NCBI RefSeq assembly: GCF_004362665.1
Contig: NZ_SNXR01000014.1
Location: 124,001-188,000 of the forward strand
Length of the DNA: 64,000 bases
Reading direction: 5' to 3'
DNA from: Flavobacterium dankookense
Lineage (GTDB): Bacteria; Bacteroidota; Bacteroidia; Flavobacteriales; Flavobacteriaceae
The notes beneath the pieces are model-generated. The model saw nothing but the letters and a program-made list of their open reading frames with translations, was not told where the DNA came from and did no database searches. This document shows, in pieces, positions 46,250 to 53,756 of this stretch; within the stretch, counting starts at the first letter, position 1, and every line of letters starts with the position of its first letter. A program made the translations under genes and the position numbers.

Positions 46250-47176
46250 ATGCTAACCCGAAAAACCAAACATTTACTGCTGAAAATAATCAGTATGTTT
46301 TCTGTGGTTAGAGGTTACAATATTCCAATAATTGCTTTAGCACAATATTTATCAGCAATATTTATACTTGCTCCCGAAAAACACGCGCTAGATATTCTTT
46401 TAGATTTCAATCTTTTTATAATTGTTCTAGCGTCAAGTTTAACCATTGCCTCTGGCTATATCATCAACAATTTTTACGACAGCAAAAAAGACCTAATCAA
46501 CCGACCAAACAAATCAATGTTAGACCGATTAGTTAGTCAAAAAACCAAACTTCAAGTCTATTTTTCAATAAATTTTATTGTTTTCCTTTTAGCCTTTTTT
46601 GTCTCCATTCGAGCTGTGTTGTTCTTTTCTACTTATATTTTTCTGATTTGGTTTTATTCCCATAAACTCAAAAAAATTGTAGTTGTTGGCAATTTGACCG
46701 CTTCACTCCTTGCGGTTTTACCATTTTTCGCCATACTTCTTTATTACAAAAATTTTTACGAAGTCATTTTTGCCCATGCAACATTCTTATTTTTATTACT
46801 GTTAATCAGAGAAATGATAAAAGATTTAGAAAACATAAAAGGCGATATTGCTAATGACTACAAAACAATTCCTGTACTTTTTGGCGAGAATAGCTCAAAA
46901 AAAATAATCACGATACTAACTATTTTTACAATCATTCCAATCTATTTTCTAATTGAAATTTATGATGTTGGCTACATGGATAGCTACTTCTACATTAGTT
47001 TAATTGTCTTGATTTTTTTCTTGCAAATGCTCTGGAAGTCAAACGAAAAAGCAGACTATTTAAAACTGCACAATGTCCTAAAATTTCTAGTCGTTTCAGG
47101 TGTTTTTTGCATTGTTTTGATAAATCCTGAAACGCTCATTTACGGAAAAAAAATAATCCAAACTATTGCCAATTAG
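46250..47176 (+). CDS. UbiA-family prenyltransferase, geranylgeranylglycerol-phosphate type
   Basis: I use ATG 46250 (MLTRKTKHLLLKIISMFSVV); an earlier reading from 46205 would overlap the kinase gene by 35 bp. The 308-residue protein has about eight or nine membrane helices and the two Asp-rich motifs: NNFYDSKKDLINRPNK (about 82-97) and KDLENIKGDIANDYKTIPV. UbiA enzymes join a prenyl diphosphate to an acceptor. The closest-looking group attaches a geranylgeranyl chain to geranylgeranylglyceryl phosphate, an archaeal-type ether-lipid step also found in Flavobacteria. It follows the mevalonate kinase by 10 bp. Other acceptors (heme, quinone) are less likely in this setting. Confidence 0.85.
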   Translation: MLTRKTKHLLLKIISMFSVVRGYNIPIIALAQYLSAIFILAPEKHALDILLDFNLFIIVLASSLTIASGYIINNFYDSKKDLINRPNKSMLDRLVSQKTKLQVYFSINFIVFLLAFFVSIRAVLFFSTYIFLIWFYSHKLKKIVVVGNLTASLLAVLPFFAILLYYKNFYEVIFAHATFLFLLLLIREMIKDLENIKGDIANDYKTIPVLFGENSSKKIITILTIFTIIPIYFLIEIYDVGYMDSYFYISLIVLIFFLQMLWKSNEKADYLKLHNVLKFLVVSGVFCIVLINPETLIYGKKIIQTIAN

Positions 47177-47262
47177 AAGCGAATCTGTCGGGCAATTGCT
47201 AAACCATTTTCCCGCTTTCCGTTTCAATCTCTTCGAGGATTTACACTTCAATCGGGGCTAAA
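47177..47262. repeat. Intergenic element with CCCGCTTTCCG...CAATCGGGGCT
   Basis: This 86-bp block between the UbiA and pseudouridine-synthase genes is richer in G+C than its surroundings. It contains CCCGCTTTCCGTTTCAATC, CTCTTCGAGGATTTACAC and CAATCGGGGCT. It resembles an intergenic repeat seen in other Flavobacteria, as I recall it, with CCCGCTTTCCG at one end and a CAATCGGGG-like block at the other. No second copy is present in this window. Confidence 0.4.
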
Positions 47263-47309
47263 ATTTAAACCATAGCACTTAATTATACAATATAAGCATC
47301 TGAAATACG

Positions 47310-47317
47310 TATCTTTG
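47310..47317 (+). promoter_or_regulatory. -7 element of the pseudouridine synthase gene
   Basis: TATCTTTG fits TAnnTTTG, 17 bp before the ATG at 47335. Confidence 0.5.
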
Positions 47318-47334
47318 CAGAAATAATAAAATTT

Positions 47335-48240
47335 ATGAATAAGAAGGAAGGCAATAATAAGAAAACTAGTTCACGACCAAATAGTTCGCGACCAAGCTCT
47401 AACAAGCCAAAACCTGCAATGGCAAAACGCGCCCAAGGTCCAAAAAAAGTAAAACCAACAACAACTGATGCTTCAGCTCCAAAAAGAGCTCCAAAACCAG
47501 CTAGTAATAATACACCAAAACCATTAAAATCGGATGACATTCGTTTGAATAAATACATTTCAAACTCTGGAGTTTGTTCTCGTCGTGATGCTGATATTTA
47601 TATTCAATCAGGCAATGTAAAAGTGAATGGACAAGTAATTACCGAAATGGGTTATAAAGTAAAACCTGGTGATGAAGTAAATTTTGACGGTTCTGTTTTA
47701 ACTCCAGAAAGAAAAGAATATATTTTACTCAACAAACCAAAAAACTTCACCACTTCTAACGAAGATAACGATGATTATAGAAACGTTTTAGAATTAGTTC
47801 GTGCTGCAACCAAAGCTAAAATTCAACCCATCGGACGAATGGATAAAAACACCACTGGCCTTTTGGTTTTCACTAATGATACAGACATGATTAGAAAATT
47901 CAGTTTGCCTAATCAAAAATCGCCGAAAATATATCAAGTTTCTTTAGATAAGAATTTAAAATTTGAAGATTTAGAAAAAATATCAAATGGAGTAACACTT
48001 GATGGTCACAAACTATATGTTGACGAAATCAGCTATATCGAAAGCGAACCAAAAACCGAAATTGGATTAAAACTTAGAACACCTAACGTAAAAGTTGTAC
48101 GCGCCATTTTTGAAAGTTTCAAATACGATGTTATAAAAATTGATCGTGTTGCTTTTGCTGGTTTAACCAAAAAGAATTTACCTCGTGGCAATTGGCGTTT
48201 TCTTACTGAACAAGAAATTATCAATTTGAAAAACGTTTAA
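47335..48240 (+). CDS. RsuA/RluB-type rRNA pseudouridine synthase
   Basis: This 301-residue enzyme isomerises a uridine in rRNA. It begins with a low-complexity, Lys/Pro/Ser-rich tail of about 60 residues (SSRPNSSRPSSNKPKPAMAK as an example), then an S4 RNA-binding domain (IRLNKYISNSGVCSRRDADI, about 63-82), then the catalytic domain with the signature GRMDKNTTGLLVFTND, in which the Asp is catalytic (about residue 165). The C-terminus (GLTKKNLPRGNWRFLTEQEI) is typical of RluB/RsuA. Basic N-terminal tails are common on flavobacterial members. The exact target base cannot be read from sequence, although RluB (23S rRNA) is more likely. Confidence 0.92.
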   Translation: MNKKEGNNKKTSSRPNSSRPSSNKPKPAMAKRAQGPKKVKPTTTDASAPKRAPKPASNNTPKPLKSDDIRLNKYISNSGVCSRRDADIYIQSGNVKVNGQVITEMGYKVKPGDEVNFDGSVLTPERKEYILLNKPKNFTTSNEDNDDYRNVLELVRAATKAKIQPIGRMDKNTTGLLVFTNDTDMIRKFSLPNQKSPKIYQVSLDKNLKFEDLEKISNGVTLDGHKLYVDEISYIESEPKTEIGLKLRTPNVKVVRAIFESFKYDVIKIDRVAFAGLTKKNLPRGNWRFLTEQEIINLKNV

Positions 48241-48262
48241 AAAATACTACATTTACCCAATT

Positions 48263-48297
48263 AAAATCCTCTAGTTAGATAAAACAAGAGGATTTTT
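48263..48297 (+). terminator. Terminator of the pseudouridine synthase gene
   Basis: AAAATCCTCT and AGAGGATTTT form a 10-bp stem with a 14-nt loop followed by TT. Confidence 0.8.
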
Positions 48298-48311
48298 TAC
48301 ATAACTAAACT

Positions 48312-48674
48312 ATGTCAACAGAAAAAAATTTATCCATTGCACATCTTTGGTTTGAAGCGTTTAATGCTCACAATCTAGAAAAACTTTTATCACTTTATGA
48401 TGATGAAGCACAACATTTCAGCCCAAAATTAAAAATTCGCCATCCAGAAACCAATGGTTTAGTTATTGGAAAAGAAGCATTGCGAACTTGGTGGAAAGAT
48501 GCATTTAATAGATTACCAAGTTTACACTATAAAGTAACTTCGCTAACTTCAAATTCAGATCGGGTTTTTATGGAATATACACGAACAGTCGATAACGAAC
48601 CCGAAATGCTCGTGGCTGAAGTTCTAGAAATTAAAGAAGGAAAAATTATATTCTCTAGAGTTTATCACGGATAA
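48312..48674 (+). CDS. SnoaL-like/NTF2-fold polyketide-cyclase-type protein
   Basis: This 120-residue single-domain protein has an NTF2-like cone fold: helices at the start (LWFEAFNAHNLEKLLSLYDDEAQHF, given here as AHLWFEAFNAHNLEKLLSLY), and beta strands near the end (VAEVLEIKEGKIIFSRVYHG). Such SnoaL-like proteins are often isomerases, small-molecule enzymes or orphan binding proteins. The usual cavity residues cannot be tied to one reaction. It lies between the pseudouridine synthase and a DUF885 lipoprotein, in what looks like its own unit. Confident as a fold, not as a function. Confidence 0.8.
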   Translation: MSTEKNLSIAHLWFEAFNAHNLEKLLSLYDDEAQHFSPKLKIRHPETNGLVIGKEALRTWWKDAFNRLPSLHYKVTSLTSNSDRVFMEYTRTVDNEPEMLVAEVLEIKEGKIIFSRVYHG

Positions 48675-48742
48675 TTTATCATTCTATTAACTTGTGATTT
48701 CATTAAAAAACTATAGTTTTACTTTAACTAAACCAATATAAT

Positions 48743-50509
48743 ATGAAAAACTTACATTCGTTTCTAGCACTGATTTTAATTTCATTGCTTTTTGTAAACT
48801 GTAAATCGGAAGAAAAAGTTCAAGATTTTAAAACAATAACGGCAACTTACTTCAAAGAAAAAAACGAACTAAATCCTTTGGATGCTACTTTCAATGGTCA
48901 AAACGAACAAAACGACAAATTAGTTTTTGAAATGACGGATTCGTATCGCTCAAAAAAGAAAGCTTTTTTTGAAAAATACTTAACTGAATTAAAAAATATT
49001 GATTTCGAAAATCTTTCAGATGAAGAAAAGAATAGTTACGACATTATCAAATGGGAAGCTGAAGTTGGTATTTCCCTACTAGAAAAAAACGGAAATTTAA
49101 TGCCAATAAACCAATTTGAAGGAACGCATTTAACACTAGGGCAACTTGCTAGTGCGGAAAGTGCGCAACCATTCAAAACCGTTGACGATTATGAAAAGTT
49201 TCATAAACGCATGGATTTATATACTGTTTGGATTGATTCTGCTATTGTTTATATGAAAAAAGGAATAAACCAAAATGTGGTTTTACCAAAAGCTTTAGCA
49301 ATAAAAATTGTTCCTCAGTTTCAATCGTTAATTACTCCAAAAGTTGAGGATAATCTTTTTTATTCCAGCTGTAAAAAATTTCCAACTGAATTTACTCAAG
49401 AACAAAAGGATAATTTATCAAAAAAATACGCTTCAACAATTACTGAAAAATTAGTTCCTCAGTTTCAAAAAATAGTTCAATTTTTGAATGAAGAATACAT
49501 TCCAAAATGTAGAGAAACAAGTGGAATTGGCAGTTTGAATGGTGGAAAAGAATTGTATCAATCTCTGGTAAAACAATGGACAACTACGACTAAAACACCT
49601 GAAGAAATTCATGAATTAGGCTTAAAAGAAGTAGCAAGATTGCGCTCTGAAATGGAAAAAGTGAAAACCCAAGTTGGTTTCAAAGGAACAATTACTGAGT
49701 TTTTTAATCATGTTAGAAATAAACCCGAACTAAAACCGTTCAAAAATCCAGAAGAAGTAATTGCTAATTTTGAAAAATACCACAAAATCATCAAACCGAA
49801 TGTGGATAAACTTTTTTCATTACAACCAAAAACGCCTTTCCAAATTAAAAGAACAGAAGCTTTTAGAGAAAATACAGCAAGTGCAGAATATATGCAAGGT
49901 GCTGCCGATGGTTCACGTCCAGGAACTTTTTATGTTCCAATTCCAGATGTAAAAAATTACAACTACTATGCCGATGAAGATTTGTTTTTGCACGAAGCCA
50001 TTCCAGGTCATCATTTCCAAATTTCACTACAACAAGAAAATCCCGATTTACCTGATTTTAGAAAATTCAATTGGTTTGGTGCTTATGGCGAAGGTTGGGC
50101 TTTATATACCGAAAGTCTTGGCAAAGAATTAGGTTTATATAACGATCCATATCAATATTTTGGGATGTTAGGTAGCGAAATGCATCGTGCTATCCGATTG
50201 GTTGTAGATACAGGTTTGCATAATAAAGGTTGGACACGCGAACAAGCCATCAAATATTCATTAGAAAACGAAGCCGAAAGCGAAGCCAGCATTATTGCTG
50301 AAATTGAACGTTATATGGCAATTCCTGGACAAGCTTTGTCCTATAAAATTGGACAGTTGAAAATTATTGAACTTCGCAAAAAAGCGGAAACAGAAATGAA
50401 AGACAAGTTCGATATTAAAGTTTTCCATCAAAATGTATTAGAATCTGGAGTAATGCCGTTAGCATTATTAGAAAAGAAAATCAATAACTGGATTAGTTCA
50501 AAAAAATAA
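48743..50509 (+). CDS. DUF885 peptidase-like lipoprotein
   Basis: This 588-residue protein belongs to the DUF885 family, whose members resemble zinc peptidases. The signature HEAIPGHH (about residues 417-424) fits the family metal-binding helix, followed by FNWFGAYGEGWALYTESLGKEL (quoted in part as GAYGEGWALYTESLGKEL), which holds further candidate ligands. The N-terminus has a lipobox (LISLLFVNCKSEEK, Cys20), so it is membrane-anchored in the envelope. The body is helical. It is monocistronic with a strong bidirectional terminator. Substrate is unknown; peptide hydrolysis is suggested by the family. Confidence 0.9.
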   Translation: MKNLHSFLALILISLLFVNCKSEEKVQDFKTITATYFKEKNELNPLDATFNGQNEQNDKLVFEMTDSYRSKKKAFFEKYLTELKNIDFENLSDEEKNSYDIIKWEAEVGISLLEKNGNLMPINQFEGTHLTLGQLASAESAQPFKTVDDYEKFHKRMDLYTVWIDSAIVYMKKGINQNVVLPKALAIKIVPQFQSLITPKVEDNLFYSSCKKFPTEFTQEQKDNLSKKYASTITEKLVPQFQKIVQFLNEEYIPKCRETSGIGSLNGGKELYQSLVKQWTTTTKTPEEIHELGLKEVARLRSEMEKVKTQVGFKGTITEFFNHVRNKPELKPFKNPEEVIANFEKYHKIIKPNVDKLFSLQPKTPFQIKRTEAFRENTASAEYMQGAADGSRPGTFYVPIPDVKNYNYYADEDLFLHEAIPGHHFQISLQQENPDLPDFRKFNWFGAYGEGWALYTESLGKELGLYNDPYQYFGMLGSEMHRAIRLVVDTGLHNKGWTREQAIKYSLENEAESEASIIAEIERYMAIPGQALSYKIGQLKIIELRKKAETEMKDKFDIKVFHQNVLESGVMPLALLEKKINNWISSKK

Positions 50510-50515
50510 TTCAAC

Positions 50516-50548
50516 AAAAAGTCCCGAAAATTTTCGGGACTTTTTTTA
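50516..50548. terminator. Bidirectional terminator
   Basis: GTCCCGAAAATTTTCGGGAC (50521-50540) is a perfect 20-bp palindrome flanked by A and T runs, serving the convergent genes on each side. The stem start GTCCCG matches that of the terminator at 43621. Confidence 0.92.
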
Positions 50549-51295
50549 TTTTATAATACTCTTTTCTAATGTGGAAAAATCTAACTCTTTTCCACTAACA
50601 TCATAATAGGTGTTAATATATTTTAGCTTTCCATCATACTCTTCAATCTTTACATCTTGCTGATAAAAACCACCTTTCCACTCCACTACTATATTAAAAG
50701 AATATTCAGCAACACCAAAACTACTTGGCAATGTAGTTGCATAAATAAGTCGTCTTGATTTCAAATTTAAAGTATTGATTTCAAAATTTTCATAGGTTCC
50801 AATTTCTTGGCTTTTCAAATCAGGACCAGCATCATCATGGTGTCCAATTGTTCTACTTTTTCTACTAATATCTTTTGGATCATTATAAATATCTTTAATA
50901 GACACAATTACATCTTTTAGAGAATTGTTACCAATATTAAAAATATAAAATCGTAGTTGATGTGTGTATTTTGCTCCTTTTCCTTTTGATGTTTCTTCAT
51001 CAGATAAATTCATATCTGTAATTTCAATCAAAGGAATATTATGACCAATCATGCTACTAAAAGAACTAGCCTTATTACCGTTTGAGGCTACATCCTTCAA
51101 TGCAATTCCTTTATCATTTGGCGATAAACTGAGTTTTTCAATTTTTTTGTTAGCTTCTTCTAATTGCTTTTTTGTTTCTATTATTTCACTTTGGGCATTT
51201 GAGTTGCTTTGATACAAGAAAAAAATAGATAGCACAATTAGTAAGCATCCAAAAAATGCTAGTAATAGAGTTATCATAAGCGTTCGTTTGTTCAT
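50546..51295 (-). CDS. Single-pass membrane protein with coiled coil and beta-sandwich domain, function unknown
   Basis: I do not recognise this 249-residue protein. It has one N-terminal membrane helix (about 7-28, MITLLLAFFGCLLIVLSIFF), a short coiled coil (SEIIETKKQLEEANKKIEKL), then a soluble domain of mostly beta strands, with RFYIFNIGNNSLKDVIVSIK in the middle and YSFNIVVEWKGGFYQQDVKI near the end. The domain resembles an immunoglobulin-like fold of the type found in COG1470-like proteins, but this is a guess. The stop is inside the shared terminator. It has its own promoter element. Confidence 0.72.
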   Translation of the reverse strand: MNKRTLMITLLLAFFGCLLIVLSIFFLYQSNSNAQSEIIETKKQLEEANKKIEKLSLSPNDKGIALKDVASNGNKASSFSSMIGHNIPLIEITDMNLSDEETSKGKGAKYTHQLRFYIFNIGNNSLKDVIVSIKDIYNDPKDISRKSRTIGHHDDAGPDLKSQEIGTYENFEINTLNLKSRRLIYATTLPSSFGVAEYSFNIVVEWKGGFYQQDVKIEEYDGKLKYINTYYDVSGKELDFSTLEKSIIK

Positions 51296-51323
51296 TATCC
51301 TATTATTGATAATTATTAATTAG

Positions 51324-51331
51324 CAAAAGTA
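51324..51331 (-). promoter_or_regulatory. -7 element of the gene at 50546-51295
   Basis: On the minus strand it reads TACTTTTG, matching TAnnTTTG, 28 bp before the start codon. Confidence 0.5.
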
Positions 51332-51464
51332 TTTTAACTTTAATTCATTATAAATTTTTAACGATTAATAGCTGATTTTTAAGACAAAATACATTTTAAC
51401 ATCATCAATGGTAATACATCGATTTTATTTACAGAAGTTAATCATAAGATTATTGTACAAAAAA

Positions 51465-51488
51465 AGCCCAAACTTTCGTTTGAGCTTT
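51465..51488 (-). terminator. Terminator of tRNA-Leu
   Basis: On the minus strand AAGCTCAAAC and GTTTGGGCTT form a stem with one G-T pair and loop GAAA, followed by TTTTT. Confidence 0.8.
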
Positions 51489-51490
51489 TG

Positions 51491-51572
51491 TGCGGATAAT
51501 AGGACTCGAACCTACACGCCTTGCGGCACCAGATCCTAAGTCTGGCATGTCTACCAATTTCACCATATCCGC
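51491..51572 (-). tRNA. tRNA-Leu (anticodon TAG)
   Basis: The 82-nt minus-strand sequence folds as a class II tRNA. Acceptor GCGGATA pairs with TATCCGC, discriminator A. The anticodon stem CCAGA/TCTGG encloses CTTAGGA with anticodon TAG. A long variable arm with TGCCGCAAGGCG follows, then the T-arm with GGTTCGAGTCC. CCA is not encoded. Confidence 0.97.
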
Positions 51573-51635
51573 GAAATTATCTCACTAGATTAAAAATTCT
51601 CATTTGTGTTCGATGAATCTTCGATTTTGTGAGTG

Positions 51636-51663
51636 CAAATATATAAATAATTATCAATTTCAA
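51636..51663 (-). promoter_or_regulatory. Promoter of tRNA-Leu (TTG-N17-TATATTTG)
   Basis: On the minus strand, TTG (51663-51661) and TATATTTG (51643-51636) are 17 bp apart. The -7 element is identical to that of tRNA-Phe. The mature tRNA begins 64 bp later. Confidence 0.6.
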
Positions 51664-51702
51664 ATTATGTATTATCAATTTTTTTAAAACTCTTTTTTTA
51701 AG

Positions 51703-51710
51703 TAAATTTG
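51703..51710 (+). promoter_or_regulatory. -7 element of the M20 peptidase gene
   Basis: TAAATTTG fits TAnnTTTG and is 25 bp ahead of the ATG at 51735, leaving a short leader. Confidence 0.5.
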
Positions 51711-51734
51711 ACCTTATTCAATTTACAAACTATA

Positions 51735-53123
51735 ATGGACAACATAAAACAATACGTTCAAGAAAATAAAGAGCGTTTTCTATCTGAATTAATCGAATTA
51801 TTAAAAATACCTTCCGTAAGCGCAGACAGTGCTTATTCGCAAGATGTAATCAATACTGCCGAAGCTGTAAAAACCAGTTTAGTAAAAGCGGGTTGTAACT
51901 TTGTTGAAATATGTGAAACACCAGGTTATCCAATTGTTTTTGGCGAACATATCATCGACACCAATTTACCAACTGTTTTGGTTTATGGGCATTATGATGT
52001 TCAACCGCCAGATCCAATGGAACTTTGGACTTCTCCACCATTTGAACCTGTAATAAAAACCACCGAAATTCATCCTGACGGAGCCATTTTTGCTCGTGGT
52101 GCATGCGATGACAAAGGTCAGATGTACATGCATGTAAAAGCATTTGAATACATGATTGCCAATAATTGTTTGCCTTGTAATGTAAAATTCATGATTGAAG
52201 GCGAAGAAGAAGTGGGTTCAAAATCGTTAAGTTGGTTTGTAGAAAATAATCAACAAAAACTAAGCTGCGATGTAATTTTAATTTCCGACACAGGAATGAT
52301 TTCAAATCAGCAACCGTCAATCACAACTGGCTTACGTGGTTTAAGCTATGTAGAAGTTGAAGTTACAGGACCAAATCGCGATTTACATTCTGGACTTTAT
52401 GGCGGCGCAGTTGCCAATCCAATAAATGTGTTGACCAAAATGATTGCATCACTTCACGACGAAAACAATCATATTACTATTCCTGGATTTTATGATAAAG
52501 TAGAAGAACTTTCTGCTGAAGAAAGAGCTGAAATGGCAAAACGTCCGTACAGTGAAGACGACTATAAAAAAGCATTAGACATTGCTGATGTTTATGGTGA
52601 AACAGGTTATTCAACCAATGAAAGAAATTCGATTCGTCCAACACTTGATGTAAACGGAATTTGGGGTGGTTATACTGGCGAAGGTGCAAAAACCGTAATC
52701 GCAAGTAAAGCTTATGCAAAAATATCCATGCGCTTAGTTCCAAATCAAGATTGGGAAGAAATCACCGAATTGTTCAAAAACCATTTCGAAAGTATCGCAC
52801 CAAAATCGGTGAAAGTAAAAGTAAAACCTCATCATGGCGGACAAGGTTATGTAACACCTATTGCCAGCATTGGTTATCAAGCTGCTAATAAAGCTTATAC
52901 CGAAACCTTTGGAGTTCAAGCTATTCCTGTTCGTTCTGGTGGAAGTATTCCAATTGTAGCTTTATTTGAAAAAGAGTTGAAATCGAAAACTATTTTGATG
53001 GGCTTTGGTCTCGACAGCGACGCAATTCACTCGCCAAACGAGCATTTTGGAATATTTAATTACTTAAAAGGAATTGAAACTATTCCTTTGTTTTATAAAT
53101 ATTTTGTGGAACTAAGTAAATAA
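51735..53123 (+). CDS. M20 family zinc dipeptidase
   Basis: I use ATG 51735 (MDNIKQYVQENKERFLSELI), which gives 462 residues; a reading from 51708 would add unrelated residues and overlap the promoter. The protein is cytoplasmic (no signal peptide). Metal-binding motifs of clan MH are present: VLVYGHYDVQPPDP (His and Asp), ARGACDDKGQ (bridging Asp), EGEEEVGS (Glu pair), and DSDAIHSPNEHF with a His near the C-terminus. LHSGLYGGAVANP is in the dimerisation lid domain. Related enzymes are carnosinase-like dipeptidases (CNDP/DapE group). The dipeptide preference is not evident. Confidence 0.93.
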   Translation: MDNIKQYVQENKERFLSELIELLKIPSVSADSAYSQDVINTAEAVKTSLVKAGCNFVEICETPGYPIVFGEHIIDTNLPTVLVYGHYDVQPPDPMELWTSPPFEPVIKTTEIHPDGAIFARGACDDKGQMYMHVKAFEYMIANNCLPCNVKFMIEGEEEVGSKSLSWFVENNQQKLSCDVILISDTGMISNQQPSITTGLRGLSYVEVEVTGPNRDLHSGLYGGAVANPINVLTKMIASLHDENNHITIPGFYDKVEELSAEERAEMAKRPYSEDDYKKALDIADVYGETGYSTNERNSIRPTLDVNGIWGGYTGEGAKTVIASKAYAKISMRLVPNQDWEEITELFKNHFESIAPKSVKVKVKPHHGGQGYVTPIASIGYQAANKAYTETFGVQAIPVRSGGSIPIVALFEKELKSKTILMGFGLDSDAIHSPNEHFGIFNYLKGIETIPLFYKYFVELSK

Positions 53124-53125
53124 GT

Positions 53126-53160
53126 TTTACCACGAAGACACTAAGAAAGCACAAAGTTCA
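53126..53160. repeat. Half copy of a CCACGAAG-type intergenic repeat
   Basis: TACCACGAAGACACTAAGAA at 53126-53145, followed by AGCACAAAGTTCAC, resembles one arm of the element at 59299-59376. Confidence 0.6.
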
Positions 53161-53164
53161 CAAG

Positions 53165-53205
53165 AAAAAAATCTGCAAAATCAAAAATGATTTAGCAGAT
53201 TTTTT
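53165..53205 (+). terminator. Terminator of the M20 gene
   Basis: AAAAAATCTGC and GCAGATTTTTT form a perfect 11-bp stem, extended by an inner imperfect stem AAAATCA/TGATTTA. Confidence 0.8.
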
Positions 53206-53218
53206 ATTTCCCATAAAC

Positions 53219-53293
53219 TTGTCATTTCGAGGAACGAGAAATCTCAAAATCATTGCTTATATTGATGTGATTTCTCCTTCGTCGAAATGACAA
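53219..53293. repeat. Dispersed imperfect palindrome (TTGTCATTTCGA family), complete copy
   Basis: It opens TTGTCATTTCGAGGAACGAG and closes GATTTCTCCTTCGTCGAAATG-ACAA, the same ends as at 31660-31983. The centre differs (CTCAAAATCATTGCTTATAT). It lies 25 bp upstream of the BlaI operators. Confidence 0.9.
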
Positions 53294-53318
53294 AAAAGGA
53301 AAGAAATGTTAAATTTAC

Positions 53319-53336
53319 ACTCTACACTTGTAGAGT
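53319..53336. promoter_or_regulatory. BlaI-type operator O1, over the -33 element
   Basis: ACTCTACA-CT-TGTAGAGT is a perfect 8-bp inverted repeat with a 2-bp spacer. It carries the TACA/TGTA core of BlaI/MecI-family operators. The TTG at 53328-53330 is inside it. Confidence 0.85.
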
Positions 53337-53357
53337 TGAATTTTTATTCTACATTTG
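53328..53357 (+). promoter_or_regulatory. Promoter of the blaI operon (TTG-N19-TACATTTG)
   Basis: TTG 53328-53330 and TACATTTG 53350-53357, 19 bp apart, match the phylum consensus. The first part lies in operator O1 and the second in O2. Confidence 0.75.
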
Positions 53358-53363
53358 TAGAGT
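53346..53363. promoter_or_regulatory. BlaI-type operator O2, over the -7 element
   Basis: ATTCTACA-TT-TGTAGAGT is an inverted repeat with one mismatch to the O1 arms. The centre is 27 bp from that of O1, and the site covers the whole -7 element. Confidence 0.82.
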
Positions 53364-53384
53364 TAATTCTAAAAACATAGAGCA

Positions 53385-53756
53385 ATGCAATTATCCAATT
53401 CTGAAGAACAACTAATGGAACATTTGTGGAAACTTGAAAAAGCTTTCATGAAAGATTTGCTAGAAGCTTATCCTGAACCTAAACCTGCAACAACAACCGT
53501 TGCCACGCTTTTGAAACGAATGATTGACAAAAAGTTTGTGGCTTACAACGAGTTTGGTAATTCACGTGAATATTATCCATTAGTCAAAAAATCGGATTAT
53601 TTTTCTAAACATGTGAACGGATTGATTAAAAATTTCTTTGACAATTCAGCATCACAGTTTGCTTCTTTTTTTACAACCGAAACTAATCTTTCGGAAAAAG
53701 AACTGGAAGAACTTAAAAAAATTATTGATGTTCAACTTCAAAAAAAGAAAAAATGA
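53385..53756 (+). CDS. blaI: BlaI/MecI/CopY-family repressor
   Basis: This 123-residue winged-helix repressor fits the Penicillinase_R family: SNSEEQLMEHLWKLEKAFM at the N-terminus, a recognition region with KPATTTVATLLKRMIDKKFV (the conserved T-V-x-T-L-L-x-R segment), and a C-terminal dimerisation part with ASFFTTETNLSEKELEEL. Repressors of this family bind TACA-N-TGTA operators; two such sites overlap its promoter, so it represses itself. The 3' end overlaps the M56 gene by four bases (ATGA). No beta-lactamase is nearby, so the symbol denotes family, not resistance. Confidence 0.92.
   Translation: MQLSNSEEQLMEHLWKLEKAFMKDLLEAYPEPKPATTTVATLLKRMIDKKFVAYNEFGNSREYYPLVKKSDYFSKHVNGLIKNFFDNSASQFASFFTTETNLSEKELEELKKIIDVQLQKKKK

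Noticed and set aside
47283..47558. Minus-strand 91-residue frame over the start of the pseudouridine synthase gene
   Set aside because: It is antisense to the low-complexity Lys/Pro-rich tail, and its Gly/Phe/Leu-rich content is a by-product of that codon use.
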